DNA of 55,409 nucleotides from Saprospirales bacterium (GTDB lineage: Bacteria; Bacteroidota; Bacteroidia; Chitinophagales; Saprospiraceae), in contig PAAY01000057.1 in the NCBI GenBank assembly GCA_002698985.1, forward strand, positions 1-55,409, written 5' to 3'. Shown here piece after piece: positions 8,613 through 17,436 of this stretch. Position numbers and translations under genes: made by a program. A model generated the notes under the pieces. That model was not told the DNA's origin, made no database searches, and saw nothing but the letters and a program-made list of their open reading frames with translations. Position 1 is the stretch's first letter. Every line of letters begins with the position of its first letter.

Positions 8613-10517
8613 TTAAAATTTCATCTTTTGGATTCGCATGGCATTGAAAATGGCCAACAGTGCAACTCCCACATCTGCAAACACAGCTTCCCACATAGTG
8701 GCCAGGCCACCAGCGCCCAAAGCCAACACAAGTAGTTTGACGCCTAAGGCCAAACCGATGTTTTGCCAAACGATGCGTTTTGTGGCTTTGCCAATCTTAA
8801 TAGCAATGGCAATTTTGGAGGGGGCATCGGTTTGTATGACCACGTCAGCCGTTTCAATGGCGGCATCGCTACCCAGTCCGCCCATGGCCATTCCCACATC
8901 GGCCACGGTGATAACCGGAGCGTCATTGATACCATCGCCAACGAAAGCCACCACCCGGCCCTCACTTTTCAGTTTTTTTACTTTTTTGACCTTGTCTTCG
9001 GGCAATAATGAACCATAGGCTTTGTCCAGCTTTAATTGCTTCGCAATGTCATCCACCACCGCCTGTTTGTCACCTGAAAGCATGATGACCTCTTTGATAT
9101 TGAGTTTGCGCAGCGACTGAACAGCCTGTTGGGCATCTTCCTTGAGTGTATCAGCAATGACCACATAACCAGCATATTGCCCGTTAATGGCAACCAAAAC
9201 GAGGGTGTTGGCGAGGTCATTGAGGCTTTGGTCGTAAGGGATGCCATACAGATGGAGCAACTTTGCATTGCCGGCCAAAATTTCTGTTTGCCCGATGATG
9301 CCTTTAAGACCATATCCCGGTATTTCTTCGACTTGCTCAATTTTGTATTGCTGAGCGGCCTGACCGGCATAGCGCAGAATGGCCTCGGCAATGGGGTGAG
9401 TAGAGCTGGCTTCAAGAGCTGCCAACAAGCCAACAAATTTTTGTTCATCCAACAATTCCGAAACGACCCGCTGCACCTCAAAGACGCCTTTGGTCAATGT
9501 GCCTGTTTTGTCCATCACGACACTATCAACCATGGTGATACGATCGAGGTAATTGGAACCTTTGAACAAGAGGCCGTTTTTAGAAGCAGCACCGATGCCA
9601 CCGAAATAGCCGAGGGGGATGGAAATGACTAATGCACAGGGGCAGGAAATGACCAAAAATATCAATGCCCTGTAAAGCCAGTCTTGAAAAACATAATTCT
9701 CTACCAGGAAGAAAGGCAGGAACGCCAATGCCACTGCAAGAAAAACGACAATAGGCGTGTAAACTTTTGCAAATCGGGTGATGAAGCGCTGAGTCTTGGC
9801 TTTTCGGGTGGCGGCTTTCTGAACAAGTTTAAGGATTTTAGAAAGCTTGGTGTCTTCGTATTTACGGGTAACTTTTAGTTGAATCGGGGTGTTGAGGTTG
9901 ACCATTCCAGCCAGTACCGTATCGCCTTTTTTCAAGTCTTCAGGTGCCGATTCTCCAGTCAGAGCAGCGGTGTTCAGGCTGGCATGTTCTGTGAGCAATT
10001 CTCCGTCGAGGGCCACTTTTTCACCGGGTTTCACCAGTATAATTTGCCCGGGTTGAACGTCTTTTGGGTGTATGGTTGTGGTTTTTCCTTCGGCAACAAG
10101 GTGAACCGCTTCCACCTGCAGCTTCAGCAAAGATTCAATGGATTTTTTGGCTCTGTTGACAGCCGCATCCTGAAACAGTTCGCCCACGGTATAAAACAAC
10201 ATGACAGCCACGCCTTCGGCATATTCACCAATAAAGAAAGCCCCAATGGTGGCCAGGCTCATGAGGAAGAATTCATTGAAAAGATCGACAGTGAAAAGTT
10301 TTTGAAGTGCTTTCCAGATTACCGGTTTGGCCACAACATAGTAGGCCACTCCGTAAATCAACAGTTTCAATCCAGCATTGAGAACTTCCGGTTTTACCTG
10401 TTCTAAGACCACACCAGTGACCAGCAAAACAAAACTGATGAAGGCCGGCAAATAGGGTTGGTATTTTTCGAAGTTGCCAGTCTTGTCTGGCTCAATTTCA
10501 CAACAAGCCGAACTCAT
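8613..10517 (-). CDS. Zn2+/Cd2+/Pb2+-exporting P1B-2 type ATPase without an HMA domain
   Basis: A 634-residue heavy-metal P-type ATPase that pumps divalent soft metals out of the cytoplasm. It shows the CPC transmembrane motif (SCPCALVIS), the actuator TGES, the phosphorylation site DKTGTLT, the HP motif (THPIAEAI) and GDGINDAPV. The last two helices carry N-x7-K and DxG-x7-N (NIGLALGVK; DVGVALLAIFN), the pattern of the Zn/Cd/Pb subgroup and not of copper pumps. No N-terminal metal-binding ferredoxin-like domain is present; there is only a short leader with a Cys pair (SSACCEIE) that may take its place. It lies downstream of the adaptor gene but behind a terminator-like hairpin block, so it may be expressed at a different level from the RND pump. 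Confidence 0.93.
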   Translation of the reverse strand: MSSACCEIEPDKTGNFEKYQPYLPAFISFVLLVTGVVLEQVKPEVLNAGLKLLIYGVAYYVVAKPVIWKALQKLFTVDLFNEFFLMSLATIGAFFIGEYAEGVAVMLFYTVGELFQDAAVNRAKKSIESLLKLQVEAVHLVAEGKTTTIHPKDVQPGQIILVKPGEKVALDGELLTEHASLNTAALTGESAPEDLKKGDTVLAGMVNLNTPIQLKVTRKYEDTKLSKILKLVQKAATRKAKTQRFITRFAKVYTPIVVFLAVALAFLPFFLVENYVFQDWLYRALIFLVISCPCALVISIPLGYFGGIGAASKNGLLFKGSNYLDRITMVDSVVMDKTGTLTKGVFEVQRVVSELLDEQKFVGLLAALEASSTHPIAEAILRYAGQAAQQYKIEQVEEIPGYGLKGIIGQTEILAGNAKLLHLYGIPYDQSLNDLANTLVLVAINGQYAGYVVIADTLKEDAQQAVQSLRKLNIKEVIMLSGDKQAVVDDIAKQLKLDKAYGSLLPEDKVKKVKKLKSEGRVVAFVGDGINDAPVITVADVGMAMGGLGSDAAIETADVVIQTDAPSKIAIAIKIGKATKRIVWQNIGLALGVKLLVLALGAGGLATMWEAVFADVGVALLAIFNAMRIQKMKF

Positions 10518-10615
10518 ATATTAAATTTACAGTTAATTATTAAGCCGTTACAACATCCTGAATACGAACTGCTTGTTTAGTTAACATTGGCGTTTCGCTA
10601 TTCAGAAAGAGAATT

Positions 10616-10686
10616 GAGGCGAAAGCCTCTAAGAAAGAAAAGGGGGGTATGTTTCCAGGTTTATTGTCAGGAAAGCATGCCCCCCT
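10616..10686 (-). terminator. terminator-like hairpin block between adaptor and ATPase genes
   Basis: AGGGGGGTATG (10641-10651) pairs with CATGCCCCCCT (10676-10686) with one G-U-type mismatch, and the stem continues into TTTCC/GGAAA. On the minus strand it is followed by TTTTCTTTCTT, a U-rich tail. A second small hairpin, GAGGC/GCCTC with a 4-nt loop, follows at 10629-10616. The block should end or attenuate transcripts from the pump genes before the ATPase gene. Confidence 0.7.
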
Positions 10687-10696
10687 GCATTCACTT

Positions 10697-11902
10697 CTAA
10701 TGAGAATGCTCAGTTTCTTCTTTTTTCATCTCAGCCAGCAGGTAATAGGCATTGTTCCAGGCTATGCGGGAGTTGGCAGGCAGTGGTTCCAGTAGTTTGA
10801 TTTCCACCCAACCATCATCATCGTTTCCTGCAACTACTTCCACCGGCTTGAATCTCCAATAATCAGAATCTGCTTTTTCAGCACTGAAGATGAAGAACCT
10901 GTCACCATCGCGCACCAAGGCGCTCTCGGGTATGGCAGTGGCTTTGGTATCATCGGTAAGGATGCGTCCGTGAACATACATGCCAGGGATCAACAGTCCC
11001 TTCTTGTTATCGATTTCTGCATGCAGGTGCAAGGCCTTTGGGTCCTGTTCAAAAGATTTACCGACGGCAAAGATGACCGCTTCGAGTTCTTCGTAAGGCA
11101 ATGACTCAAAAGTGAAGCGAACTTTTTGGCCCTTTTTCACTTTGTGTATGTCTTTTTCAAACACCATGAGGTCGGCGTGTATGTCGTCGATGTTGACGAT
11201 GTCAAACAATTCTGTTTGCGGCTCCACATATTGTCCGGTTTTAACCTTCACCTTCTGTATGTGCCCATTGATAGGGCTAACGACCGGGACTTGCACAGCG
11301 ATCTTGCCATCCAGGATGTCCTGGGTATTCAGGTTGAGTAATTTGAGTTGTGCTGCAAGGCCTTCAACAGTACCTTTCATCACCTGGTACTCAGCCTTTG
11401 CTTTTTGGTACTCTTTACCAGCGCCTATCTCTTTTTCATAGAGTTTCTTTTGGCGCTTGTACTCCTGTTCGAGGTAGTTAAGCTGATTCCAACTGTTGAG
11501 GTAGTCGGTTTGCAGTGTGACGAGGTTGGGGTGTTTCATATAGGCCAATATCTGTCCTTTTCTCACCCGATCACCTTCAATGACTTTGATAAGCGCAATG
11601 TTGGCACCAATGGTAGCAGTTACAGCTGCTTCAGCCTGAGGTGGTACTTTCAACTGCCCATTGGCCAGGACATAGTTGTTTATTTTGCGTGAAGGGAGGG
11701 TGTCCACCCTGATGCCAAGGGCATCAAATTGTTGTTGGGTAAGAGTCACCATTTCTTCCCCAACATTGCCTTCTTCTCCAGCCTCACCATGGGCGTGGTC
11801 GTCGTCACCTTGGGCGTGGTCGTCGGTTGTTGTAAAACCACAAGAAGCCAGGAAGATGCCTGTTGCCAAAAGCAAAAAATATGATTTCAGATTCGTTGTC
11901 AT
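10697..11902 (-). CDS. RND efflux periplasmic adaptor (CusB/CzcB-like), His-rich lipoprotein
   Basis: A 401-residue membrane-fusion protein that links the RND pump to the outer-membrane channel. The N-terminus is a lipoprotein signal with lipobox LASC near residue 21. A metal-binding-looking stretch rich in His, Asp and Glu follows (DDHAQGDDDHAHGEAGEEG, about 27-45), and the C-terminus ends EETEHSH. The middle holds the biotinyl/lipoyl-like halves around an alpha-hairpin (about 90-215; IKVIEGDRVRKGQIL and VVSPINGHIQKV) and a beta-barrel domain. It starts 21 bp after the pump gene and is surely in one operon with it. The acidic-His leader may capture Zn, Co, Cd or Cu; the exact metal cannot be read from the sequence. 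Confidence 0.92.
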   Translation of the reverse strand: MTTNLKSYFLLLATGIFLASCGFTTTDDHAQGDDDHAHGEAGEEGNVGEEMVTLTQQQFDALGIRVDTLPSRKINNYVLANGQLKVPPQAEAAVTATIGANIALIKVIEGDRVRKGQILAYMKHPNLVTLQTDYLNSWNQLNYLEQEYKRQKKLYEKEIGAGKEYQKAKAEYQVMKGTVEGLAAQLKLLNLNTQDILDGKIAVQVPVVSPINGHIQKVKVKTGQYVEPQTELFDIVNIDDIHADLMVFEKDIHKVKKGQKVRFTFESLPYEELEAVIFAVGKSFEQDPKALHLHAEIDNKKGLLIPGMYVHGRILTDDTKATAIPESALVRDGDRFFIFSAEKADSDYWRFKPVEVVAGNDDDGWVEIKLLEPLPANSRIAWNNAYYLLAEMKKEETEHSH

Positions 11903-11923
11903 TTTTCCAGTTTTTTTAATGCG

Positions 11924-14900
11924 TTACTGATTGATGAAATACTCAATTTGGAACCTGCTATTCAGGTATTGCTCAAAAGTCAACCATGCGGAGATTTCAA
12001 TTTGCATGGCATCTTTCACATTTTGCAGGAAGGTCACATAGTCAATGGCGCCTTCGTGGTAGGCAGTTGCCGCGGCGCTACGTTGTTTTCTGGCCAGGTC
12101 AAGGGCTACAGATTCGTAGTAATGCCAGGAGTTCTGCCATTTGTAGTAGGATTCAAGAGCATTCAAATAGCTGTTTTGTAGTTCCAATTGCGTTTGACGA
12201 AGGTTTTGCTGAGCAATCTGTTGTTCGATCCGGGCAGATTGCAGCAAGCCCTTGTTTTTACGCCTAAACAATGGCACGGTAACCCCAGCCTCATACAGGA
12301 ACAGGCCCCCGACCCCATCAATGCGTTGGGTGCCCAATTGCAGGTTGAATTTTGGCAGGAAAGCGGCTTTAGCAGTCTCAATTCTGCGGTCGGCAACGGT
12401 TAACTCTCGCCAGGCCAGGTCAAGCACCGGGTGCCTAAGCAATGAATCTTTAGCAATGTCCAAAGGGCTTGCCCATTGTCGGGTTGCATCATCACTCACG
12501 GTGAAGACTGAATCACTCACCATCCAGAGATTGAACTGCTGAAGCGCAAGCAGATAATCGCGATAAACCTGTTCTTTTTGGATGGACACCTGCCTGGATT
12601 GATTGGCCGCCGCCAGGTACTCCAACCTTGAGGTTGCTTCTGTTTCATATCTGATTCGGGCTGCTTTTTCAAAGGCGCTAAAAACCGAGTCAAGCTCCTG
12701 GTACAACAGGTACTGTTGCCGTGCGGCATAAAGCTTCCCATAGCTGTTTTTGACCTGGAACTCCAGTTCCAACTCAGAGAGGTTCAGAGCTGCTTCAGCC
12801 AAGGCTACACGGGCTTCTTGCAACTGTAATCGGGGCTTGATACCAAACAAATCAACAGATTGCTGGCGGATGCCCAGCAGGGTATAAACCCCCTGGCCAT
12901 TGCCCAACTCCTCGCCCCCTGTGGAGATGATCGTATTGCCAAAATCCCATGCGGTCTTTTTGAGGGCTTCCTGGTTTTGCACTTCCAGGCGTGCCGCCTT
13001 AATTATTGGATAAACCGTTTTGGCTCGCAGAACAGCCTCTTCCAAGGAAACAGGGATCTGCGCATCCAGGGTTTGGGCCTTTAGATTGCCGTAAGGCAAT
13101 AGAAAGAGCCCACCAGCCAAAAGTAACAGAGACAAAGATTTTGGAACCGGTACTTTCATCCCTGTTCTTTCTACCCATTGATACAATACGGGCAAAACAA
13201 AAAGGGTGAGCAGGGTGGCAGTAATCATTCCACCGATGACCACAGTGGCCAATGGCCGCTGTACTTCAGCACCTGCGGAGGTGGATATAGCCATTGGCAA
13301 AAAGCCAAGTACATCGGTCAGGGCTGTGAGCAAAATGGGCCTGATACGACGGCGGGCTCCCTGCCGGATTCGCTGCCCCAAATCGGTGACACCACTGGCC
13401 TTCAGCTCATTCCAACCGCTGATCAGCACCAAGCCATTCAACACGGCAACGCCAAACAGCACGATGAAACCCACTCCGGCAGATATACTAAAAGGCATGC
13501 CTCGCAGCCACAATGAAAACACACCGCCAATGGCTGCTAATGGGATGGCCACATAAATCATGGCGGTTTGTTTGAAGGATTTCAATGCAAGAAAAATGAG
13601 TAGGAAAATCAGCCCCAGGGCGATGGGTACCACCAGCCGCAAACGCTTGCTGGCACGTTCGAGGTTTTTAAAAGCTCCACCATACCTGATGAAATAACCA
13701 GGAGGAAGTTGAAGCTCCGCATCGAGCTTTTGCTGAATCTCATCAACCAATGATTTTATATCGCGCCCCCTGACATTAATCCCCACGTAAATCCGACGGT
13801 TGGTATTGTCACGACTGATTTGCATAGGGCCAGAGCGGAAGCTGATGTCTGCTACTTCCTTAAGTGGCACCTGTGAGCCATTGGCCAGATTGACGTAAAG
13901 GTTCTTCAGGTTATCAATGCTTTGCCGGTGCTTCTCATCCAGGCGTACCACGAGGTCGAAGCGTTTCTCTCCCTCAAAAATGACCCCTGCTATGCCTCCG
14001 GCAAAGGCCGATTGAATCACCTTGTTCAGGGCGCGGATATTGAGGCCGTATTGGGCCAGCTTGTGTCGGTTGTAGATTACCGTCATTTGAGGCAAGCCGG
14101 TGGTAGCTTCCACGCGCATATCTCCAATGCCCTGTGTGCCGGCAATGATCTTCGACACTTCCTGTGCTTTGGCTGCCAATATTTCAATGTCTTCACCGTA
14201 CAGCTTGATGGCGATGTCTTCCCTTACGCCTTCCAACAGCTCGTTAAAACGCATTTCGATAGGTTGAGTAAATTCGTAATTGACCCCTGGAATTTTCTCC
14301 AGTTTGGCTTTCATTTTTTCAACCAGTTCATCTTTTGTTTCGGCTGAAGTCCATTCTTCCCGGGGAGCCAGAATCACGAAGATGTCAGCAAAGTCAAACG
14401 GCATGGGGTCTGTGGGTACTTCAGCAACTCCTATCCTGCTGACAATTTTTTGAACTTCAGGAAAATTATCTTTTACCGTTTTTTCAATTCTGGTGGTGGT
14501 CTTTATGGTTTCACTCAATGAACTACCGGGCTTCAAAATGGCGTGGAAAGCGATGTCGCCTTCATCCAATTGGGGCACGAACTCACCTCCCATTCGAGAA
14601 AAGGTGAACACTGCTATTGACAAAAGCACAACGGCCAGGGTAAGTACCAAACCTGAGCGCTTCAATGCACCCGCCAGTATAGGTTCATAGATTTTTTCCA
14701 GCCAGGCTACAAAACGATCACCCCAGGACGGCTTGTTGTCACTGACCGTACGGATAAACCACGCTGACATCATGGGCACATAGGTGAGGCAAAGAATCAT
14801 CACCCCCATCATGGCAAACATAAAAGTGAGGGCCATGGGCTTAAACATCTTTCCTTCAACACCTTGTAAAGCCAGAATAGGGATGAACACGATGAGAATA

Positions 14901-16264
14901 ATGAGCTGACCAAAAAAGGCAGCGCTCATCATTTGGCTGGAGGCAGTGGCTGCCACTTCGTTTCTTACCTCTGGAGTTATTTTTTGTTTTTTCAACAGTT
15001 TTTGATGCAGCAGGAAGACAGTACTCTCAACAATAATCACCGCACCATCTACAATAATTCCAAAGTCAATGGCCCCCAGGCTCATCAGGTTTGCCCACAC
15101 GTTGAAAACATTCATCATGATGAATGCAAACAGCAAAGCCAGTGGAATGGTAGAGGCTACAACGATGCCTCCACGCCAGTTGCCAAGCAGAAAAACCAAA
15201 ACAAATATGACAATCAAGGCTCCTTCTATGAGGTTCTTGCTGACTGTGTAAGTAGTCCTGCCAATTAGCTTGCTGCGGTCTAAGAAAGGCTCAATGATGA
15301 TCCCTTCGGGCAATGACTTCTGAATTTGAGCCATGCGTTCTTTTACCCTGACAATCACATCGTTGGAGTTAGCCCCTTTGAGCATCATCACCTGTCCGCC
15401 CACTATTTCACCTACTCCATCCTGGGTAAGTGCCCCGTATCGCACCGCTGTGCCGAACTTCACTTTCGCCACGTCTTTGATGGTGATGGGAATCCCATTG
15501 ATGTTTTTCACCACCATGTCTTCGATGTCTTTCAGGTTGCGGGCAAGCCCTTCTCCCCTGATGAAATTGGCCTGGTGGTTTTTTTCAATGTAGGCACCGC
15601 CAACATTCTGGTTATTGGCTGCAAGCGCATTGTAAATGTCCAAAATGGATAACCCAATGGCTTTCAATTCATCGGGGTCAACGGCAACTTCATATTGTTT
15701 AATGTTGCCACCGATGGCATTGATCTCCACCACGCCGGGCACCATGGCCATTTGCCGGGCCACTATCCAGTCCTGAATGGTGCGAAGGTCAGTAGCCGAG
15801 TACTTGTCCCGGTGGGCCGAATCTACTTTGAGGGTGTATTGGTAAATTTCACCCAATCCGGTACTGATGGGACCCATGAAGGGTTCTCCAAAGCCGGCAG
15901 GTATTTCCTCTTTCACCTCTGTAAGTTTTTCGTCCACCAGTTGCCGGGGCAGGTAAGTCCCCATATCGTCTTCAAAGACAACAGTTACCACTGATAACCC
16001 AAAACGGGAAATGGAGCGCAACTCTACGACACCAGGCAAGTTGGCCATGGCCAACTCAACCGGATAGGTAACAAACTGCTCAATATCTTCTGTGCCAAGG
16101 TTGGGTGCCTGCGTAATGACCTGTACCTGGTTGTTGGTAATATCCGGTACGGCATCAATGGGCACCTTGGTCATGCTCCATATCCCTACCACAATCAGGG
16201 CTATGGTTAGCAGACCAATTATCATTTTGTTCTTGATCGAGAACGTTATTATCTGATCAATCAT
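11924..16264 (-). CDS. CusA/CzcA-family heavy-metal RND pump fused to a TolC-like outer membrane factor
   Basis: A single frame of 1446 residues that combines two usual subunits of a tripartite efflux pump. Residues 1 to about 1035 are an HME-type RND permease, with the signature DFGIIVDGAVIIVE in transmembrane helix 4 and the start MIDQIITFSIKNK. Residues about 1060-1446 are an outer-membrane-factor (CzcC/TolC-like) domain with long amphipathic helices. Between them, about 1025-1045, lies a hydrophobic stretch (KSLSLLLLAGGLFLLP, then NLKAQ) that looks just like a cleavable signal peptide. The start is set at the ATG at 16264, where homology to RND pumps begins; the longer frame adds 16 unrelated residues. 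Fused CzcA-OMF proteins of about 1450 residues are known in Bacteroidota. Neighbours (His-rich adaptor, Fur regulator, P1B-2 ATPase) point to Zn, Cd or Co export. Confidence 0.93.
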   Translation of the reverse strand: MIDQIITFSIKNKMIIGLLTIALIVVGIWSMTKVPIDAVPDITNNQVQVITQAPNLGTEDIEQFVTYPVELAMANLPGVVELRSISRFGLSVVTVVFEDDMGTYLPRQLVDEKLTEVKEEIPAGFGEPFMGPISTGLGEIYQYTLKVDSAHRDKYSATDLRTIQDWIVARQMAMVPGVVEINAIGGNIKQYEVAVDPDELKAIGLSILDIYNALAANNQNVGGAYIEKNHQANFIRGEGLARNLKDIEDMVVKNINGIPITIKDVAKVKFGTAVRYGALTQDGVGEIVGGQVMMLKGANSNDVIVRVKERMAQIQKSLPEGIIIEPFLDRSKLIGRTTYTVSKNLIEGALIVIFVLVFLLGNWRGGIVVASTIPLALLFAFIMMNVFNVWANLMSLGAIDFGIIVDGAVIIVESTVFLLHQKLLKKQKITPEVRNEVAATASSQMMSAAFFGQLIILIVFIPILALQGVEGKMFKPMALTFMFAMMGVMILCLTYVPMMSAWFIRTVSDNKPSWGDRFVAWLEKIYEPILAGALKRSGLVLTLAVVLLSIAVFTFSRMGGEFVPQLDEGDIAFHAILKPGSSLSETIKTTTRIEKTVKDNFPEVQKIVSRIGVAEVPTDPMPFDFADIFVILAPREEWTSAETKDELVEKMKAKLEKIPGVNYEFTQPIEMRFNELLEGVREDIAIKLYGEDIEILAAKAQEVSKIIAGTQGIGDMRVEATTGLPQMTVIYNRHKLAQYGLNIRALNKVIQSAFAGGIAGVIFEGEKRFDLVVRLDEKHRQSIDNLKNLYVNLANGSQVPLKEVADISFRSGPMQISRDNTNRRIYVGINVRGRDIKSLVDEIQQKLDAELQLPPGYFIRYGGAFKNLERASKRLRLVVPIALGLIFLLIFLALKSFKQTAMIYVAIPLAAIGGVFSLWLRGMPFSISAGVGFIVLFGVAVLNGLVLISGWNELKASGVTDLGQRIRQGARRRIRPILLTALTDVLGFLPMAISTSAGAEVQRPLATVVIGGMITATLLTLFVLPVLYQWVERTGMKVPVPKSLSLLLLAGGLFLLPYGNLKAQTLDAQIPVSLEEAVLRAKTVYPIIKAARLEVQNQEALKKTAWDFGNTIISTGGEELGNGQGVYTLLGIRQQSVDLFGIKPRLQLQEARVALAEAALNLSELELEFQVKNSYGKLYAARQQYLLYQELDSVFSAFEKAARIRYETEATSRLEYLAAANQSRQVSIQKEQVYRDYLLALQQFNLWMVSDSVFTVSDDATRQWASPLDIAKDSLLRHPVLDLAWRELTVADRRIETAKAAFLPKFNLQLGTQRIDGVGGLFLYEAGVTVPLFRRKNKGLLQSARIEQQIAQQNLRQTQLELQNSYLNALESYYKWQNSWHYYESVALDLARKQRSAAATAYHEGAIDYVTFLQNVKDAMQIEISAWLTFEQYLNSRFQIEYFINQ

Positions 16265-16360
16265 AGATGAAATTCTTTCTTGATAAATGACAGGAATAAC
16301 CCTCCGGAGCATCCGGAAAGCTGTTTACTGATCCCAACTTGAGATGTGGGCTAGATAGAT

Positions 16361-16837
16361 TTAGAAAGAAATGGAAGGAGGCCCCCGGAGCGGGGTATCA
16401 GCATCGTAAAAAGCACGGATCAGCAGAACAATTACATGGGAAGGAACTGCCAGGAATGCTACATGCCCGGCCAACTGAGCAGCGCCATGTCCTGCTGCTA
16501 TTTGGACAACCTTGACCAGGCGTTTGAAGCTGACTTTGGCTTTCAGTGGAATCATACACTGGTCGAGGTCACATCTGAATGATGAAGCTTTGACCTCACT
16601 GATCAAACAAATGATCAGATCCAGAAAGCCATTGTCGCAATGGCCTTCATGCACCAGGTATTGAGGCAATTCATTTGTATGTTCAATCGGTGAGCGCCCG
16701 GAGTGCTCATGGTGATGATGCGAACCCAATGCCCCTGCCACGGTCGGTTCTTTGCAATTGGGTAAAACACCACTTGCAAACCCAACGGAATAGGTTAGCA
16801 ACAAAAAAATCGCTATGATGCCTCTGGAAATTTTCAT
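16361..16837 (-). CDS. small exported His-containing protein of a metal-efflux operon
   Basis: A 158-residue protein with a signal peptide starting MKISRGIIAIFLLLTYSVGF; the ATG at 16837 is chosen because the signal begins there. After the signal there is an SHHHHEHS cluster, then further His and Cys residues (HEGHCDNG, CDLDQC), a hydrophobic stretch about 115-140, and a C-terminal LRGPPS. Small exported proteins of this look, often with a C-terminal RGPP motif, recur directly before CzcA/CusA genes in Bacteroidota. No biochemical role is known to me. A periplasmic metal sensor or buffer is a guess from the His/Cys residues and the operon position. Confidence 0.7.
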   Translation of the reverse strand: MKISRGIIAIFLLLTYSVGFASGVLPNCKEPTVAGALGSHHHHEHSGRSPIEHTNELPQYLVHEGHCDNGFLDLIICLISEVKASSFRCDLDQCMIPLKAKVSFKRLVKVVQIAAGHGAAQLAGHVAFLAVPSHVIVLLIRAFYDADTPLRGPPSISF

Positions 16838-16883
16838 CAGAGCGCAAAAGTAACCGATAAGATGCTGCAACACAATTGCAAAG

Positions 16884-17297
16884 TCACTTCTTGCAATTGG
16901 CACAGATGCCCTTCAGTACCATATTCATTTCAGTAAGTTCAAAACCGGAGGGCAATTCCACTTTGGGCACCTTGGCTTCGGTTACACAAATCGTTTGTTG
17001 GCAGGTAGTACAGTAAAAATGGACGTGCAAGTCATTAAGTTTGCATTCACAACCATCCTCACATAACGCGTACTTTGACATGCCGGTGCCGTCGTCAATT
17101 CGGTGGATGAGCTTGCTTTTTTCAAAGGTCTTGAGCGTTCGATACAACGTACTCCTGTCTGCTCGCTCAAAGTTGTTCTCCAATTCACTGAGGCTGATAG
17201 CACTGGCACGGTCCATAAGCTGTTGCAACACCAGCATACGCACGGCCGTTGGTTTAACCTTTCTGGAAAGAAGTTTTTGTTCTAATAGTTGGCTCAT
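16884..17297 (-). CDS. Fur-family metal-responsive repressor
   Basis: A 137-residue transcription regulator of the Fur/Zur/PerR family. The start is the ATG at 17297 (MSQLLEQKLLSRKVKPTAVR), where the winged-helix domain begins. The helix-turn-helix covers about 15-80 (SLSELENNFERADRSTLYRTL). The dimerisation half carries the metal sites: a Cys/His stretch CECKLNDLHVHFYC, the first structural zinc pair CTTC, and the second pair CANC near the C-terminus. As the first gene of the efflux operon it most likely senses zinc or a similar metal and controls the genes behind it. This layout is more often filled by ArsR or MerR proteins. Which metal it binds is not readable here. Confidence 0.9.
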   Translation of the reverse strand: MSQLLEQKLLSRKVKPTAVRMLVLQQLMDRASAISLSELENNFERADRSTLYRTLKTFEKSKLIHRIDDGTGMSKYALCEDGCECKLNDLHVHFYCTTCQQTICVTEAKVPKVELPSGFELTEMNMVLKGICANCKK

Positions 17298-17368
17298 GAC
17301 AGTAATTGTACATTGAAGATACTCTGCTGTGAATCTTGCAGATAGCACCCCTCATTCCCGAGGGTTTA

Positions 17369-17385
17369 CCCCCCCCAAAAAAAAA
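17369..17385. repeat. homopolymer junction C8A9 upstream of the Fur-family gene
   Basis: Eight C residues (17369-17376) run directly into nine A residues (17377-17385), followed after one C by ATTTTTT. The tract is 72 bp upstream of the regulator's start, where promoter elements would be expected. Such tracts are prone to slippage and may alter promoter spacing. They may also be a sequencing-error hot spot. Confidence 0.7.
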
Positions 17386-17436
17386 CATTTTTTCTTACTA
17401 TCAATCGTGGAGGCCGGAAAATGCCACGAGCGCTTA

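Noticed and set aside
10515-10529. TAAATTTA as -7 element of the ATPase gene
   Set aside because: It differs from TAnnTTTG at the last base and is only 4 bp from the start codon.
17298-17340. TGTACA-centred dyad as a Fur-type operator
   Set aside because: The perfect core is only 6 bp (AATTGTACATTG), too short to call an operator without comparative data.
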